Shown piece by piece: positions 45,415 to 53,874 of a stretch of DNA of 64,000 nucleotides. The position numbers and the translations under genes are program-made. Each line of letters opens with the position of its first letter. Position 1 is the first letter of the stretch. Source of the stretch: Chitinophagales bacterium (lineage in GTDB: Bacteria > Bacteroidota > Bacteroidia > Chitinophagales > CAIOSU01). The DNA lies in the NCBI GenBank assembly GCA_026003335.1, contig BPHB01000001.1, positions 570,591 through 634,590 of the forward strand, written 5' to 3'. The notes beneath the pieces were generated by a model that saw nothing but the letters and a program-made list of their open reading frames with translations, was not told the DNA's origin and searched no databases.

Positions 45415-46635
45415 TTACCGTATATGTTTGAGAATATCGTGCCCGAGGCGGTCCCGCTTGGTAATGAGATAACGCGCATTGTGGGGATTGGGATTTATTT
45501 CAATGGGGATATTTTCTACAATCTCCAATCCATACCCCAAAAGACCAGTGCGTTTGCGCGGATTATTCGTTATCAGTCTGAGTTTAGTAATACCTAGGTC
45601 ACGTAAAATCTGGGCTCCCACCCCATAATCTCTTGAATCCATATCATAGCCCAGGGCAAGATTAGCATCTACGGTGTCCTTACCTTCCTCTTGTAGTTTA
45701 TAGGCTTTCAGCTTGTTGAGCAAACCAATGCCCCGGCCTTCCTGTTTCATATAGAGCACTACGCCACGGCCTTCCCGCTCCACCATCTGCATGGCAGCAT
45801 GCAACTGTTCACCGCAATCGCAGCGCAAAGAGCCCAGAATGTCGCCCGTAACGCAGGAAGAGTGCACGCGGGTCAACACCGGTTCATCTTTTTCCCAGGT
45901 GCCTTTTACCAGAGCTAGATGTACTTCATCGGTAGTTAGTTGAGAATAGGCAATCAGTTTGAAGTCGCCATAACGTGTGGGTAAGCGCACCTCGGTTTCA
46001 CGCCTGATGAGGCGTTCTCGTTTCATCCGATACTGTATAAGACTTTCTATGGAAATGATTTTCAGATCAAACTTTTTAGCTATCTCAAACAACTCCGGGA
46101 GGCGTGCCATGGAGCCATCTTCATTCATAATTTCTACCAGCACTCCTGCCGGTTCAAAACCGGCAAGACGGGCCAGATCAATTGTTGCCTCGGTATGTCC
46201 GGCACGCCTCAGCACGCCACCCCTTTTGGCCTTTAGCGGAAAGATGTGGCCGGGGCGGGCAAAATCAGAGGGCTTAGAATCGGGATGAATGAGAGCCTGA
46301 ACGGTTTTAGCACGGTCACTGGCCGATATTCCGGTGGAAGTGCCCGGACCCCTGTAATCTACCGACACGGTGAACGGGGTATCATGCAACGAGGTATTTT
46401 CCGATACCATCAGCTCTAGCCCCAGCTCTTCACACCGGTCTTCTATAAGCGGTGCACAAATCAGGCCACGCCCATGTTTGGACATAAAATTGATAATCTC
46501 AGGCGTGACATTCCGCGCAGCTGTAACAAAATCACCTTCATTTTCACGGTCTTCATCATCCACCACTATCACCAGCTTGCCCTTTTTTATATCCTCAATA
46601 GCCTCTTCTATGGTATTCAGTTTGTTTTCAGACAT
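45415..46635 (-). CDS. ribBA: Bifunctional RibBA
   Basis: A 406-residue fusion for riboflavin synthesis. Residues 1-200 are 3,4-dihydroxy-2-butanone-4-phosphate synthase, with [11 protein letters not shown] (27-36) and [17 protein letters not shown] near 145-159. Residues 205-406 are GTP cyclohydrolase II, with zinc cysteines Cys261, Cys272 and Cys274 in the [16 protein letters not shown] segment, followed by EGRGIGLL. Both active sites look complete. The product feeds the pathway that ends with RibF (18771-19712). A -7 element lies 39 bases upstream. No FMN riboswitch was recognised. Confidence 0.96.
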   Translation of the reverse strand: MSENKLNTIEEAIEDIKKGKLVIVVDDEDRENEGDFVTAARNVTPEIINFMSKHGRGLICAPLIEDRCEELGLELMVSENTSLHDTPFTVSVDYRGPGTSTGISASDRAKTVQALIHPDSKPSDFARPGHIFPLKAKRGGVLRRAGHTEATIDLARLAGFEPAGVLVEIMNEDGSMARLPELFEIAKKFDLKIISIESLIQYRMKRERLIRRETEVRLPTRYGDFKLIAYSQLTTDEVHLALVKGTWEKDEPVLTRVHSSCVTGDILGSLRCDCGEQLHAAMQMVEREGRGVVLYMKQEGRGIGLLNKLKAYKLQEEGKDTVDANLALGYDMDSRDYGVGAQILRDLGITKLRLITNNPRKRTGLLGYGLEIVENIPIEINPNPHNARYLITKRDRLGHDILKHIR

Positions 46636-46673
46636 GATTATGTTAGTTATCCATTACACAGAAAACTGCCCGG

Positions 46674-46681
46674 CAAAGATA
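46674..46681 (-). promoter_or_regulatory. Candidate -7 element for ribBA
   Basis: On the minus strand this reads TATCTTTG, a perfect TAnnTTTG match, 39 bases before the ribBA start codon. No clear -33 TTG is seen. Confidence 0.45.
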
Positions 46682-46808
46682 AGCCATACCCGGCTAATGC
46701 AGGGGACTTCACCTTATTTGGCCCTCTTACCGGCAATTCGCTTTACAAACAAAAATTTTACCGGAGAACAAGCAAGCAACTGACATGCTTCAGTTTGGGG
46801 TATTCTTT

Positions 46809-46816
46809 TATTTTTG
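46809..46816 (+). promoter_or_regulatory. Candidate -7 element for the polyprenyl-phosphate glycosyltransferase
   Basis: The plus strand reads TATTTTTG, matching TAnnTTTG, 17 bases before the start codon at 46833. The short leader fits weakly structured Bacteroidota messages. The -33 element is not evident. Confidence 0.35.
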
Positions 46817-46832
46817 AGCCCTGCCTTTTCCT

Positions 46833-47594
46833 ATGCTGCACAACCGTAAGATAGTGGTCGTATTACCGGCTTATAATGCCGCTCTAACGCTGGAAAAAAC
46901 CTACCGCGAGATACCGTTGGATATTGTGGATGAGGTCGTGCTGGTGGATGATCATAGCACCGATAATACCGTTGAAGTTGCTCGCCGGTTGGGCATCCGT
47001 CATATTATTCGCCATGATGAAAACAAGGGATATGGCGGCAATCAGAAAACCTGCTACCGCAAAGCGCTGGAGCTGAATGCCGAAATTATCATCATGCTGC
47101 ATCCGGATTATCAATACACCCCGCGGCTCATCACCCCTATGGCTGCCATCATAGCCTATGATGTGTATCCGGTTGTTCTGGCATCCAGAATTCTAGGCGG
47201 AGGGGCTCTGAAGGGAGGAATGCCTCTTTATAAATACGTTTCTAACCGCTTGCTGACATTTACCCAGAACATGCTTATCGGGCAAAAGCTTTCTGAATAT
47301 CATACCGGCTATCGGGCTTTTTCCCGCAAGGTGATTGAAAGCATCAATCTGGAAGCTAATTCCGATGATTTTGTTTTTGATAATCAGATGCTCTCTCAGA
47401 TTTTCATGGCCGGATTTGAAATTGCTGAAGTAACCTGCCCGACAAAATATTTCAAAGAGGCATCATCTATCAATTTCAGGAGAAGCGTCAAATACGGACT
47501 GGGGGTGTTGCAGGTAAGCCTGATGCACTTCCTCCAAAAAAACAATCTCGCTTCATTTTCTATTTATCAAAAGCCCGGGCCGGCAAACGCTTAA
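46833..47594 (+). CDS. DPM1-like family 2 glycosyltransferase
   Basis: A 253-residue cytoplasmic GT-A enzyme resembling polyprenyl/dolichyl-phosphate mannose or glucose synthases. The motifs are VVVLPAYNAALTLEKTY near the start, VDDHSTDNT, HDENKGYGGNQKT and the metal-binding MLHPDYQYTP near residue 90. YHTGYRAFSRKV also fits this group. It lacks C-terminal membrane helices. It faces a GT39 transferase gene, and the two coding regions overlap by 35 bases at their 3' ends. GT39 enzymes use polyprenyl-phosphate sugars as donors, so this enzyme could make that donor; this is inference. Confidence 0.82.
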   Translation: MLHNRKIVVVLPAYNAALTLEKTYREIPLDIVDEVVLVDDHSTDNTVEVARRLGIRHIIRHDENKGYGGNQKTCYRKALELNAEIIIMLHPDYQYTPRLITPMAAIIAYDVYPVVLASRILGGGALKGGMPLYKYVSNRLLTFTQNMLIGQKLSEYHTGYRAFSRKVIESINLEANSDDFVFDNQMLSQIFMAGFEIAEVTCPTKYFKEASSINFRRSVKYGLGVLQVSLMHFLQKNNLASFSIYQKPGPANA

Positions 47595-49197
47595 AAAACA
47601 CAAAACCATTTTGCCTCCCAATTTCCTGTAAAGAGGGATATTCTTTTTTATACCGCCCTGCCTTGTTGATTTTGCAAACAAAATATGCTTCTTTATCTAT
47701 ATCTCCTGCAAGCAGCCGGTTTTTATCAGATACCCAGGCATGTACAGGAGGTCGCTTTTGTGTATAAAACAAGTGGGCGTAGCTTTTAAATCCCAGCACC
47801 TGGACATACACATCTTTGCCTGCAAGAGACTTGTAAAAATCAATAGCAGCGCCTTGGCTATACCTTTCAATGCGCGGCACGTGTAAATAAAGCAGGGCTT
47901 CGGTAAACAAGGCGGAGACAACAAACAACACCCCGATGGCTCTTTTATAATTTTTTTGCAGCAACGTGAACACTGTTATCACTGCCATGATGTACAACAG
48001 GCCGGGCAGAATCAGATAAACAGGCCAGTGGACCGCAGCATCCAGGGTGGCCACTGCAAAAGGGTCGTGGAGATGCGGTTTTATCCAATCCGGATGATTA
48101 CCCAGAAGAGGTAAGGCTATTGCAGCAATTCCGAACAAACTCCCCATTAACATACCGGCAACCTGCTGAAACCGCGGCATATTGTAACCGCTGGTTAAGG
48201 TATGATGTATGTGCCAGGCAGCCAAAAAAGTAAGCGGGAGATAACACAGCGAAGAATAATGCACAATCTTGGTTTTTACAATGGAGAACAACACCAGTGT
48301 AACCCCAAAAAGCAGAATCATCCATTTGCGGAAATGACTGCTTTCCCCGCTGCCATCTGTGCGGAAAAAAGCTGGTAATGCCAGTAAAGAAGCAGGAAAG
48401 CAGCCCAAAAGCAGCACTATTATATGATAATAAAAGGGTCCGCTATGCCCTGCATCAGCCGTGCTGAACAATCTTATCTGATACCTAAAAAACTCTTTGG
48501 TAAATGCCATGCCATGATGTATCATATCCATTCCGAACCACAGTGCAGCAAGAAACAAGGCAGTAAGTATCATCAAAAAAATACATTTTATGGCAATCCG
48601 CCAGTTTGACTTGATGACCCCGGCTCCGGGCAATGCTACCAGTAAACCAATAAGTAAGGCAACCGGTCCCTTGGTAAGAATAGCTAACCCCATTAACACT
48701 CCGGACAAAATGCCACTGGTTGTGCAGCGTTGTTCCAACGCCCGCATCAGAGAAACCAATGATGAAAAAATAAACAGGTTAAACCAGGGATCAATGATAC
48801 CCGAACGAAAATAAAAGTGCGGAAGAAACGAGCCGGCATAAGCCAGTGCCCACCACACTCCCAGCATATTATCAAACCACCGACTACCCAGATAAAAAAC
48901 CACAAGCAGAGTGATAATACCGCATACCGCATTGGGGAAACGGGCTGCAAATTCATTTATTCCAAACATCTGCATGGCTGCAGCCTGCATCCAGAAAAAC
49001 AAAGGTGGTTTCTCATAAAACGGTTGAAAATCAATCTGAACCTGAGTATAGTTGCCTGTTACCAACATCTCCCGCGCGCATTCCGCAAAATTTATTTCAT
49101 CCCAGTCAAACAGGTGCACACCTCCAAGGAAAGGCAAAAACAAAAGGGATGCAATCCCTACAATAAGCAGCATTATCACGGTACGGCTACACCTCAT
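47560..49197 (-). CDS. GT39 / ArnT-like membrane glycosyltransferase
   Basis: A 545-residue polytopic membrane enzyme of the PMT/ArnT family, with about a dozen helices. The first periplasmic loop has LFDWDEINFAECAREML, carrying the acidic DE catalytic pair, and YEKPPLFFWMQA, both hallmarks of ArnT-like transferases that move a sugar from a polyprenyl phosphate onto lipid A or a protein. The frame can extend to 49257, but the ATG at 49197 begins just before the first helix and overlaps the upstream PAP2 gene by only 11 bases. It is the third gene of the operon lptF/G-PAP2-GT39. Confidence 0.85.
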   Translation of the reverse strand: MRCSRTVIMLLIVGIASLLFLPFLGGVHLFDWDEINFAECAREMLVTGNYTQVQIDFQPFYEKPPLFFWMQAAAMQMFGINEFAARFPNAVCGIITLLVVFYLGSRWFDNMLGVWWALAYAGSFLPHFYFRSGIIDPWFNLFIFSSLVSLMRALEQRCTTSGILSGVLMGLAILTKGPVALLIGLLVALPGAGVIKSNWRIAIKCIFLMILTALFLAALWFGMDMIHHGMAFTKEFFRYQIRLFSTADAGHSGPFYYHIIVLLLGCFPASLLALPAFFRTDGSGESSHFRKWMILLFGVTLVLFSIVKTKIVHYSSLCYLPLTFLAAWHIHHTLTSGYNMPRFQQVAGMLMGSLFGIAAIALPLLGNHPDWIKPHLHDPFAVATLDAAVHWPVYLILPGLLYIMAVITVFTLLQKNYKRAIGVLFVVSALFTEALLYLHVPRIERYSQGAAIDFYKSLAGKDVYVQVLGFKSYAHLFYTQKRPPVHAWVSDKNRLLAGDIDKEAYFVCKINKAGRYKKEYPSLQEIGRQNGFVFFKRLPARAFDK

Positions 49198-49843
49198 AAG
49201 GCTTAAATAATGCATCCCTGAGCGAGCCCCGCAAAAAACGGGGCGGAGTATCTGCATGCTGCAGACAAACCATCCACACGATGGTGGTTACTGCAACCCC
49301 GATAAGCGAACCAAAATACACATCAATAAAAAAATGTTGTACCAGATAAATCCTTGATATGCCGCCTATCAGCGCCAAACATATAAATATCAGCCCATAC
49401 CAGCGGGGCTTGACTAATTGCGACAGCAAAGAAAACAGGCTAAAAGCCATAGCGCTATGTCCGGATGGAAAGCTATAACGACTCAGAATTTTCACTCCTT
49501 CCACAAAGTGGAGCTCATAGCCTGAAAGAAAAACGGAAGGACGATAGATTTCCGGAAACACGATTCTTTTTAACACCTGTACAACAAGTCCGGTAATCGC
49601 AAAACATATCAATGCCACAAACGCCTTCCGATAGCTAAAAAAAACAAGAACGGCTACCACTATCAAATACATCAGCCCGTCACCCAGAAAAGTGCCATAG
49701 GCAAAGAGTACATCCAGCGCCGGATGATGCATCTGATTTAGAAAAAGCACATCCTGCCCCTTCTCAAAGTTTTTAAGAATAAAAATTCCGGCTGCAAGCG
49801 CAGCCAGATAAGGAATATAAAACCAAGCATTCCAGGTTTTCAC
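49187..49843 (-). CDS. PAP2-superfamily phosphatase
   Basis: A 218-residue membrane phosphatase of the PAP2 family with five to six helices. All three active-site motifs are intact: KRIVFPEIYRP (Lys92 to Pro102), PSGH (126-129) and SRIYLVQHFFID (Ser163, Arg164, His170, Asp174). Such enzymes remove phosphate from lipids, for example undecaprenyl diphosphate or lipid A. It overlaps the LptF/G gene by four bases upstream and the GT39 gene by 11 bases downstream. This points to a joint role in the outer leaflet glycolipid, such as lipid A trimming or recycling of the carrier lipid. Confidence 0.88.
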   Translation of the reverse strand: MKTWNAWFYIPYLAALAAGIFILKNFEKGQDVLFLNQMHHPALDVLFAYGTFLGDGLMYLIVVAVLVFFSYRKAFVALICFAITGLVVQVLKRIVFPEIYRPSVFLSGYELHFVEGVKILSRYSFPSGHSAMAFSLFSLLSQLVKPRWYGLIFICLALIGGISRIYLVQHFFIDVYFGSLIGVAVTTIVWMVCLQHADTPPRFLRGSLRDALFKPYEV

Positions 49844-51267
49844 AGATTATTCTTTAACCGCATCCAACGCTTAATAAGCTGATAATACCAATCCATGCTG
49901 AAAAGAGAGGAATCGCGCATGGCTTTGTATGTCAGAAAAATACCAATGGGCAACAGCACAACAGTGGCAAGCCAGCTACCCTGTACTGCCGTAATCACAC
50001 CGCTTTCCGCAATTTTCTGCCCAGACATGGTAAACACATGAAATAAAACGAAAAATATTACTGCAATGATCAGCGGCATTCCTAACCCCCCAATGCGTAT
50101 AATTGCCCCCATAGGCGCCCCGATGAAAAACAATACCAGGCAGGCAACAGAAAAAGTAAATTTCCGGTTATAGGCAAGCTCGTGTTTTACCAGGCTTTTT
50201 CTCCGGAACTGCATATCGCGCTGAGCTACCCCGGCAAGACTCTTCACCGAGCGCGAAATACTCATAGCCTTATTGATAATATCTATTTGCTCCTGCCGAC
50301 TTTTAGATTGAAAACGCAGTACCCAACAGGAATCTGCTCCACTGCCGGAAAGCCGCAGGGAATCCCAATTGAAATTCCTGAAGGTGTAATATTGATCCAT
50401 ATTTCTGGAATAATCGGTTATTTTCTGATTTATTTCCATGCGGATAGAGTCCATAGCTGCTTTTAGCTGACGCACATTCAGCATCTCATAATGATTGCGC
50501 CAGAATTTATCATCCGTGCGTCTCATGGCAAACTGCGACAGGTCAAAATATTTTTCCCATACCTTAAAATGCGTAATCAGATGATTAAACGTACGTTCTG
50601 GCGTTTCATCTTTTAATTCCGTATATTGTGATCCGTCATAGAGTCTGAAAACAAGAAAGCGTTCATCGGCAGTCATAAACATTTCGCCTTTTCTGGCTAT
50701 CAACACCTGGTCATTACCCTGCCCGCTGGTATGATCATAAACCAGAATATCATAAATGGTTCTGTTGTCGGCTTCCTTCTTGCCCACCCGGATGCTGAAG
50801 CCTTCAATTTCATTATAGAACACCCCTTCTCTGATATTCAATGCAGGTTTCTGATGCCGCACATCATACAATAAAGCAGCAAACTTCAGATTGGCCCTGG
50901 GCAAAATATTGTTGGAGAAAACAAAAGCGCCTACGCTGATCAGCAATGCGGCAACAACCAGTGAAGCCATAAACCGGAGAAGAGATATTCCGGCAGCTTT
51001 AGCTGCGATGAGTTCGTAATTCTCTCCGTAATTACCCAGTGTCATAATGGAAGACAGCAAAACGGCCAGCGGTAGCGCCAGCGGTACAAAACTGGCTGAG
51101 GCATAAAAAATCAACTCGGCAATGATATTCCACTCCAACCCTTTCCCCACCATATCATCCACATACTTCCACAAAAACTGCATGACGATGATAAAAAGGG
51201 TAATGAAAAAAGTGAGTATAAAAGGGCCGATAAAGCTGGTAAGCACCAACCGGTCTATCTTTTTCAC
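49840..51267 (-). CDS. LptF/LptG-family permease
   Basis: A 475-residue YjgP/YjgQ-type permease, a membrane part of the LptB2FG exporter that lifts LPS from the inner membrane. It opens with KKIDRLVLTSFIGPFILTFFITLF. The typical ALPLAVLLSSIMTLGNYGENYELIAAKAAGIS coupling region is near residue 65. A periplasmic beta-domain follows (FYNEIEGFSIRVGKKE), and three C-terminal helices end the protein. The central region is longer than in Proteobacteria, as usual in Bacteroidota. It leads the operon with PAP2 and GT39 and is divergent from a hypothetical gene. Confidence 0.9.
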   Translation of the reverse strand: MKKIDRLVLTSFIGPFILTFFITLFIIVMQFLWKYVDDMVGKGLEWNIIAELIFYASASFVPLALPLAVLLSSIMTLGNYGENYELIAAKAAGISLLRFMASLVVAALLISVGAFVFSNNILPRANLKFAALLYDVRHQKPALNIREGVFYNEIEGFSIRVGKKEADNRTIYDILVYDHTSGQGNDQVLIARKGEMFMTADERFLVFRLYDGSQYTELKDETPERTFNHLITHFKVWEKYFDLSQFAMRRTDDKFWRNHYEMLNVRQLKAAMDSIRMEINQKITDYSRNMDQYYTFRNFNWDSLRLSGSGADSCWVLRFQSKSRQEQIDIINKAMSISRSVKSLAGVAQRDMQFRRKSLVKHELAYNRKFTFSVACLVLFFIGAPMGAIIRIGGLGMPLIIAVIFFVLFHVFTMSGQKIAESGVITAVQGSWLATVVLLPIGIFLTYKAMRDSSLFSMDWYYQLIKRWMRLKNNL

Positions 51268-51302
51268 CTTCCTTTTTTATGCGATTATCTTTAAAGCTGT
51301 CC

Positions 51303-51310
51303 TACCTTTG
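51303..51310 (+). promoter_or_regulatory. Candidate -7 element for the hypothetical gene at 51362
   Basis: TACCTTTG, a perfect TAnnTTTG match, 51 bases before the start codon, in the 94-base divergent gap with lptF/G. No -33 TTG is seen at the right spacing. Confidence 0.4.
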
Positions 51311-51361
51311 TCTTGCCCGAGGGTAAATTGCCGCAGAGGCCGCCTTACCGCGTTTACAAGC

Positions 51362-51967
51362 ATGGACAGCAAAGTAAAAATAGCCTTTTCACAACAAGAG
51401 CTTGCCCGCATATATGATTCTTCTTTTCTGCTGTCACGAAATCTCATCATGGAAAAAATGTATGCTTTGTTTTATCACTTCAGTCAAACCATAACCGCCT
51501 CACCGGCACATCAGTCTTATCGTTTCCCGGAAGCCACCAATATTCTTTCGCCCAAAATCAGCAGAGGTGAAAATTACAATGGTTTGCCTTACATCATGAT
51601 GGACTTTCCTGCATTGTTCAGCAAAGAAAATATTTTTGCCTTTCGGACTTTATTCTGGTGGAGTAATTTCTTTTCGTTTACCCTGCATCTGAAAGGCACA
51701 CCCCTTGCAGAAAAACTGGATACCATCATTCGCAACATGGATCTGACAAGAGATGGTCCGATAGTTTATTACTCTGGCGCGGATGCATGGAACCATAACC
51801 TGATGGATAAAAACTATTTGCCCTTTTCTGACCCCGCAGCAGTGCGCAGGCAAGCAACTGCTTACGGCTTTCTCAAGCTCAGCAGAAAACTGGAGTTAGC
51901 CCGTTATGCCGAGCTTGAACAGGTGGGCTTAATAACCTATGAGTTGTTTTTGACACTTACCCGTTAA
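51362..51967 (+). CDS. Hypothetical protein
   Basis: A 201-residue soluble protein of unknown function. It has an N-terminal helical segment (FSQQELARIYDSSFLLSRN), a central hydrophobic and aromatic stretch (NGLPYIMMDFPALFSK, then FWWSNFFSFTLHLKGT), and a helical end rich in Leu, Ala and Glu. There is no signal peptide and no motif I recognise. The motif IMMDFPALF and the WW pair would be good search anchors. The long upstream frame to 51122 is antisense to lptF/G; the ATG at 51362 follows a good -7 element and is chosen. Its stop lies three bases from that of the convergent START-like gene. Confidence 0.65.
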   Translation: MDSKVKIAFSQQELARIYDSSFLLSRNLIMEKMYALFYHFSQTITASPAHQSYRFPEATNILSPKISRGENYNGLPYIMMDFPALFSKENIFAFRTLFWWSNFFSFTLHLKGTPLAEKLDTIIRNMDLTRDGPIVYYSGADAWNHNLMDKNYLPFSDPAAVRRQATAYGFLKLSRKLELARYAELEQVGLITYELFLTLTR

Positions 51968-51970
51968 GGG

Positions 51971-52669
51971 TCAGCCGCCAATCTGATGGATAAGGGTTTT
52001 AATCTGGCTGTCCCATAACAGCTTCTGACTTTCAATTTCTGATTCAGGAGCAAAATCGGTAATAGTCAGTACCGTATCTCCGGTAATTTCATTACGGGTA
52101 ATTCTGAATTCAAAATATTCATCTTCATCACTATAGTCCCACCTGTAGCGCACATACTCATCTTCAATGGAGTCAATAATTGTGGCGTGTTCTACGCTTC
52201 CATCCCATTCAAAAGTGCAATGCGGTTCATTAAAATCCACTTTATCTGCAAACCACTGCGCCAAGCCGGAAGGTGTAGTTAAAAAGTCATATAAAATAGA
52301 AGGCGAAGACCGTATAGTATATTCCAACTGAAACATAAGATTGCCGCTTTTTGAGCGGGTAATGCGTGGGCGGGCAGGCGCTGGCTTGGATTCTTCCAGA
52401 GTAAGACGCAACACCTTATCCTGTGCAGACAAATTTTCCGGTTGCGCAGCCTTGTCTTTATTAGTCGTGCTATCCTGTGCAGTCTTCTGAGACCGGCTGC
52501 TTTTTTTAGCAGCACTTTTCTTTGCAGCTGCACTCTTTGATTTCTTATTCTCTCTCCTTTTTACGTTCTCTCCAACTGCAGACTTTTTTCTTTTTTGGTC
52601 GCTATTGTCCTTCGCAGCATTCTTAGCTTTCACCGGAGTCTTCTTTTTCGGTTTGTTCTTTTTAGTCAT
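51971..52669 (-). CDS. START-like domain protein with histone-H1-like basic tail
   Basis: A 232-residue protein. Residues about 105-232 form a START-like/AHSA1-type domain: LEYTIRSSPSILYDFLTTPSGLAQWFADKV, then FEWDGSVEHATI, ending with the long C-terminal helix QKLLWDSQIKTLIHQIGG. This domain alone is the usual Bacteroidota family length of about 130 residues. Here it carries an added N-terminal region of about 100 residues made almost only of Lys, Ala, Ser and Arg (for example SAAAKKSAAKKSSRSQK), like the tail of histone H1 or bacterial HctB-like proteins. The tail suggests nucleic-acid binding; the ligand of the pocket is unknown. It is convergent with the hypothetical gene. Confidence 0.8.
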   Translation of the reverse strand: MTKKNKPKKKTPVKAKNAAKDNSDQKRKKSAVGENVKRRENKKSKSAAAKKSAAKKSSRSQKTAQDSTTNKDKAAQPENLSAQDKVLRLTLEESKPAPARPRITRSKSGNLMFQLEYTIRSSPSILYDFLTTPSGLAQWFADKVDFNEPHCTFEWDGSVEHATIIDSIEDEYVRYRWDYSDEDEYFEFRITRNEITGDTVLTITDFAPESEIESQKLLWDSQIKTLIHQIGG

Positions 52670-52835
52670 CCATCAGAATTTAGCAACAAGGCGCAATTAA
52701 AAAGAAAAAAGATTGATTTCAAAATTTATGACTTAAATTTGATTCTAGCCCGAAATAGCAGTTTCTGCTCTTATGCCTGAAATTTCTGACAAACTTTCCC
52801 TTCCCTTCTTGACTTTTCGTGTATGGAAGGTCAAC

Positions 52836-52865
52836 TTGGGCATCAAAAAGAAAATTATATCTTTG
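52836..52865 (+). promoter_or_regulatory. Candidate rpoD promoter
   Basis: TTG at 52836-52838, 19 bases, then TATCTTTG at 52858-52865. This is the clearest full match to the Bacteroidota promoter in the window. Transcription would start near 52872, about 44 bases before the rpoD start codon. Confidence 0.65.
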
Positions 52866-52915
52866 CCAACCCCGAAGCCAACCATATTTATTAACCATAA
52901 AAACCTTTAAACTTT

Positions 52916-53785
52916 ATGCGGCAGCTTAAGATCACCAAATCTATCACTAACCGCGAGAGTCAGTCTCTTGAAAAGTATCTTCAGGAAATTGGCAAGGTTG
53001 ACCTCCTTACCCCTGAAGAAGAGGTAGAGCTGGCAAAAAAGATCAAGCAGGGTGACCAGGAAGCGCTGGAAAAACTCACAAAAGCCAACCTACGTTTCGT
53101 GGTGTCTGTAGCCAAGCAGTATCAAAATCAGGGATTGTCGCTCAGCGACCTCATCAACGAGGGAAATCTGGGCCTTATTAAAGCTGCACAACGGTTTGAT
53201 GAAACCCGCGGATTTAAATTCATCTCGTATGCCGTATGGTGGATACGCCAGTCTATCCTGCAGGCCTTAGCTGAACAATCAAGAATTGTCCGCCTGCCTC
53301 TGAACAAAGTTGGGTCGCTGAATAAAATCAATAAAGCTTTTTCCAGCCTGGAACAGGAATTTGAACGCGAGCCTTCTCCGGAAGAGTTGGCTGAAATTCT
53401 CCAGATAGGCAGCGATGAAGTGCAAACCACACTGGGCGTTGCCGCACGTCATGTTTCCGTGGATGCACCCTTCGTAGATGGGGAAGACAACTCCCTGCTG
53501 GATGTACTTGAAAATCCCAACACCGTTAAAACCGATGCCCGCCTTGAGCATTACGAATCGTTGAAAAGAGAAATAGAACGCTCGCTCTCCACCCTCACCG
53601 AAAGACAAAGGGATGTTGTAAAGCTTTACTTTGGCATAGGCGTGGAACACAGCCTTTCATTGGAAGATATCGGTGAGCGCTTTGCCCTTACCCGTGAACG
53701 CGTCAGACAGATCAAAGACAAGGCCATCAACAAACTGCGCTCTACTTCACGCAGCAAGTTGCTGAGGGCCTATCTGGGCGCCTGA
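52916..53785 (+). CDS. rpoD: RNA polymerase primary sigma factor
   Basis: A 289-residue group 1 sigma factor of the short Bacteroidota form, lacking region 1.1. Region 1.2 begins at residue 17 ([20 protein letters not shown]). The core-binding and -10 recognition region 2 includes [20 protein letters not shown] and [10 protein letters not shown]. Region 4 ends with the helix-turn-helix [21 protein letters not shown]. It should direct most housekeeping transcription from TAnnTTTG promoters such as those annotated here. It is monocistronic, with a clear promoter upstream and a terminator downstream. Confidence 0.96.
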   Translation: MRQLKITKSITNRESQSLEKYLQEIGKVDLLTPEEEVELAKKIKQGDQEALEKLTKANLRFVVSVAKQYQNQGLSLSDLINEGNLGLIKAAQRFDETRGFKFISYAVWWIRQSILQALAEQSRIVRLPLNKVGSLNKINKAFSSLEQEFEREPSPEELAEILQIGSDEVQTTLGVAARHVSVDAPFVDGEDNSLLDVLENPNTVKTDARLEHYESLKREIERSLSTLTERQRDVVKLYFGIGVEHSLSLEDIGERFALTRERVRQIKDKAINKLRSTSRSKLLRAYLGA

Positions 53786-53816
53786 TTTTTTTCTGCAACA
53801 GTTTTGCGAACTTTGC

Positions 53817-53845
53817 AGCTCCGGAACATACTCCGGAGCTTTTTA
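53817..53845 (+). terminator. Rho-independent terminator after rpoD
   Basis: A perfect 9-bp stem (AGCTCCGGA and TCCGGAGCT) with a 6-base loop, running into five Ts, located 31 bases after the rpoD stop and 30 bases before ffh. Confidence 0.8.
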
Positions 53846-53874
53846 TTTCTAAACATTTAGAATTTACCAACACT

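Noticed and set aside
46636-46832. FMN riboswitch before ribBA
   Set aside because: The conserved RFN-element segments were not recognised; only a -7 box was found.
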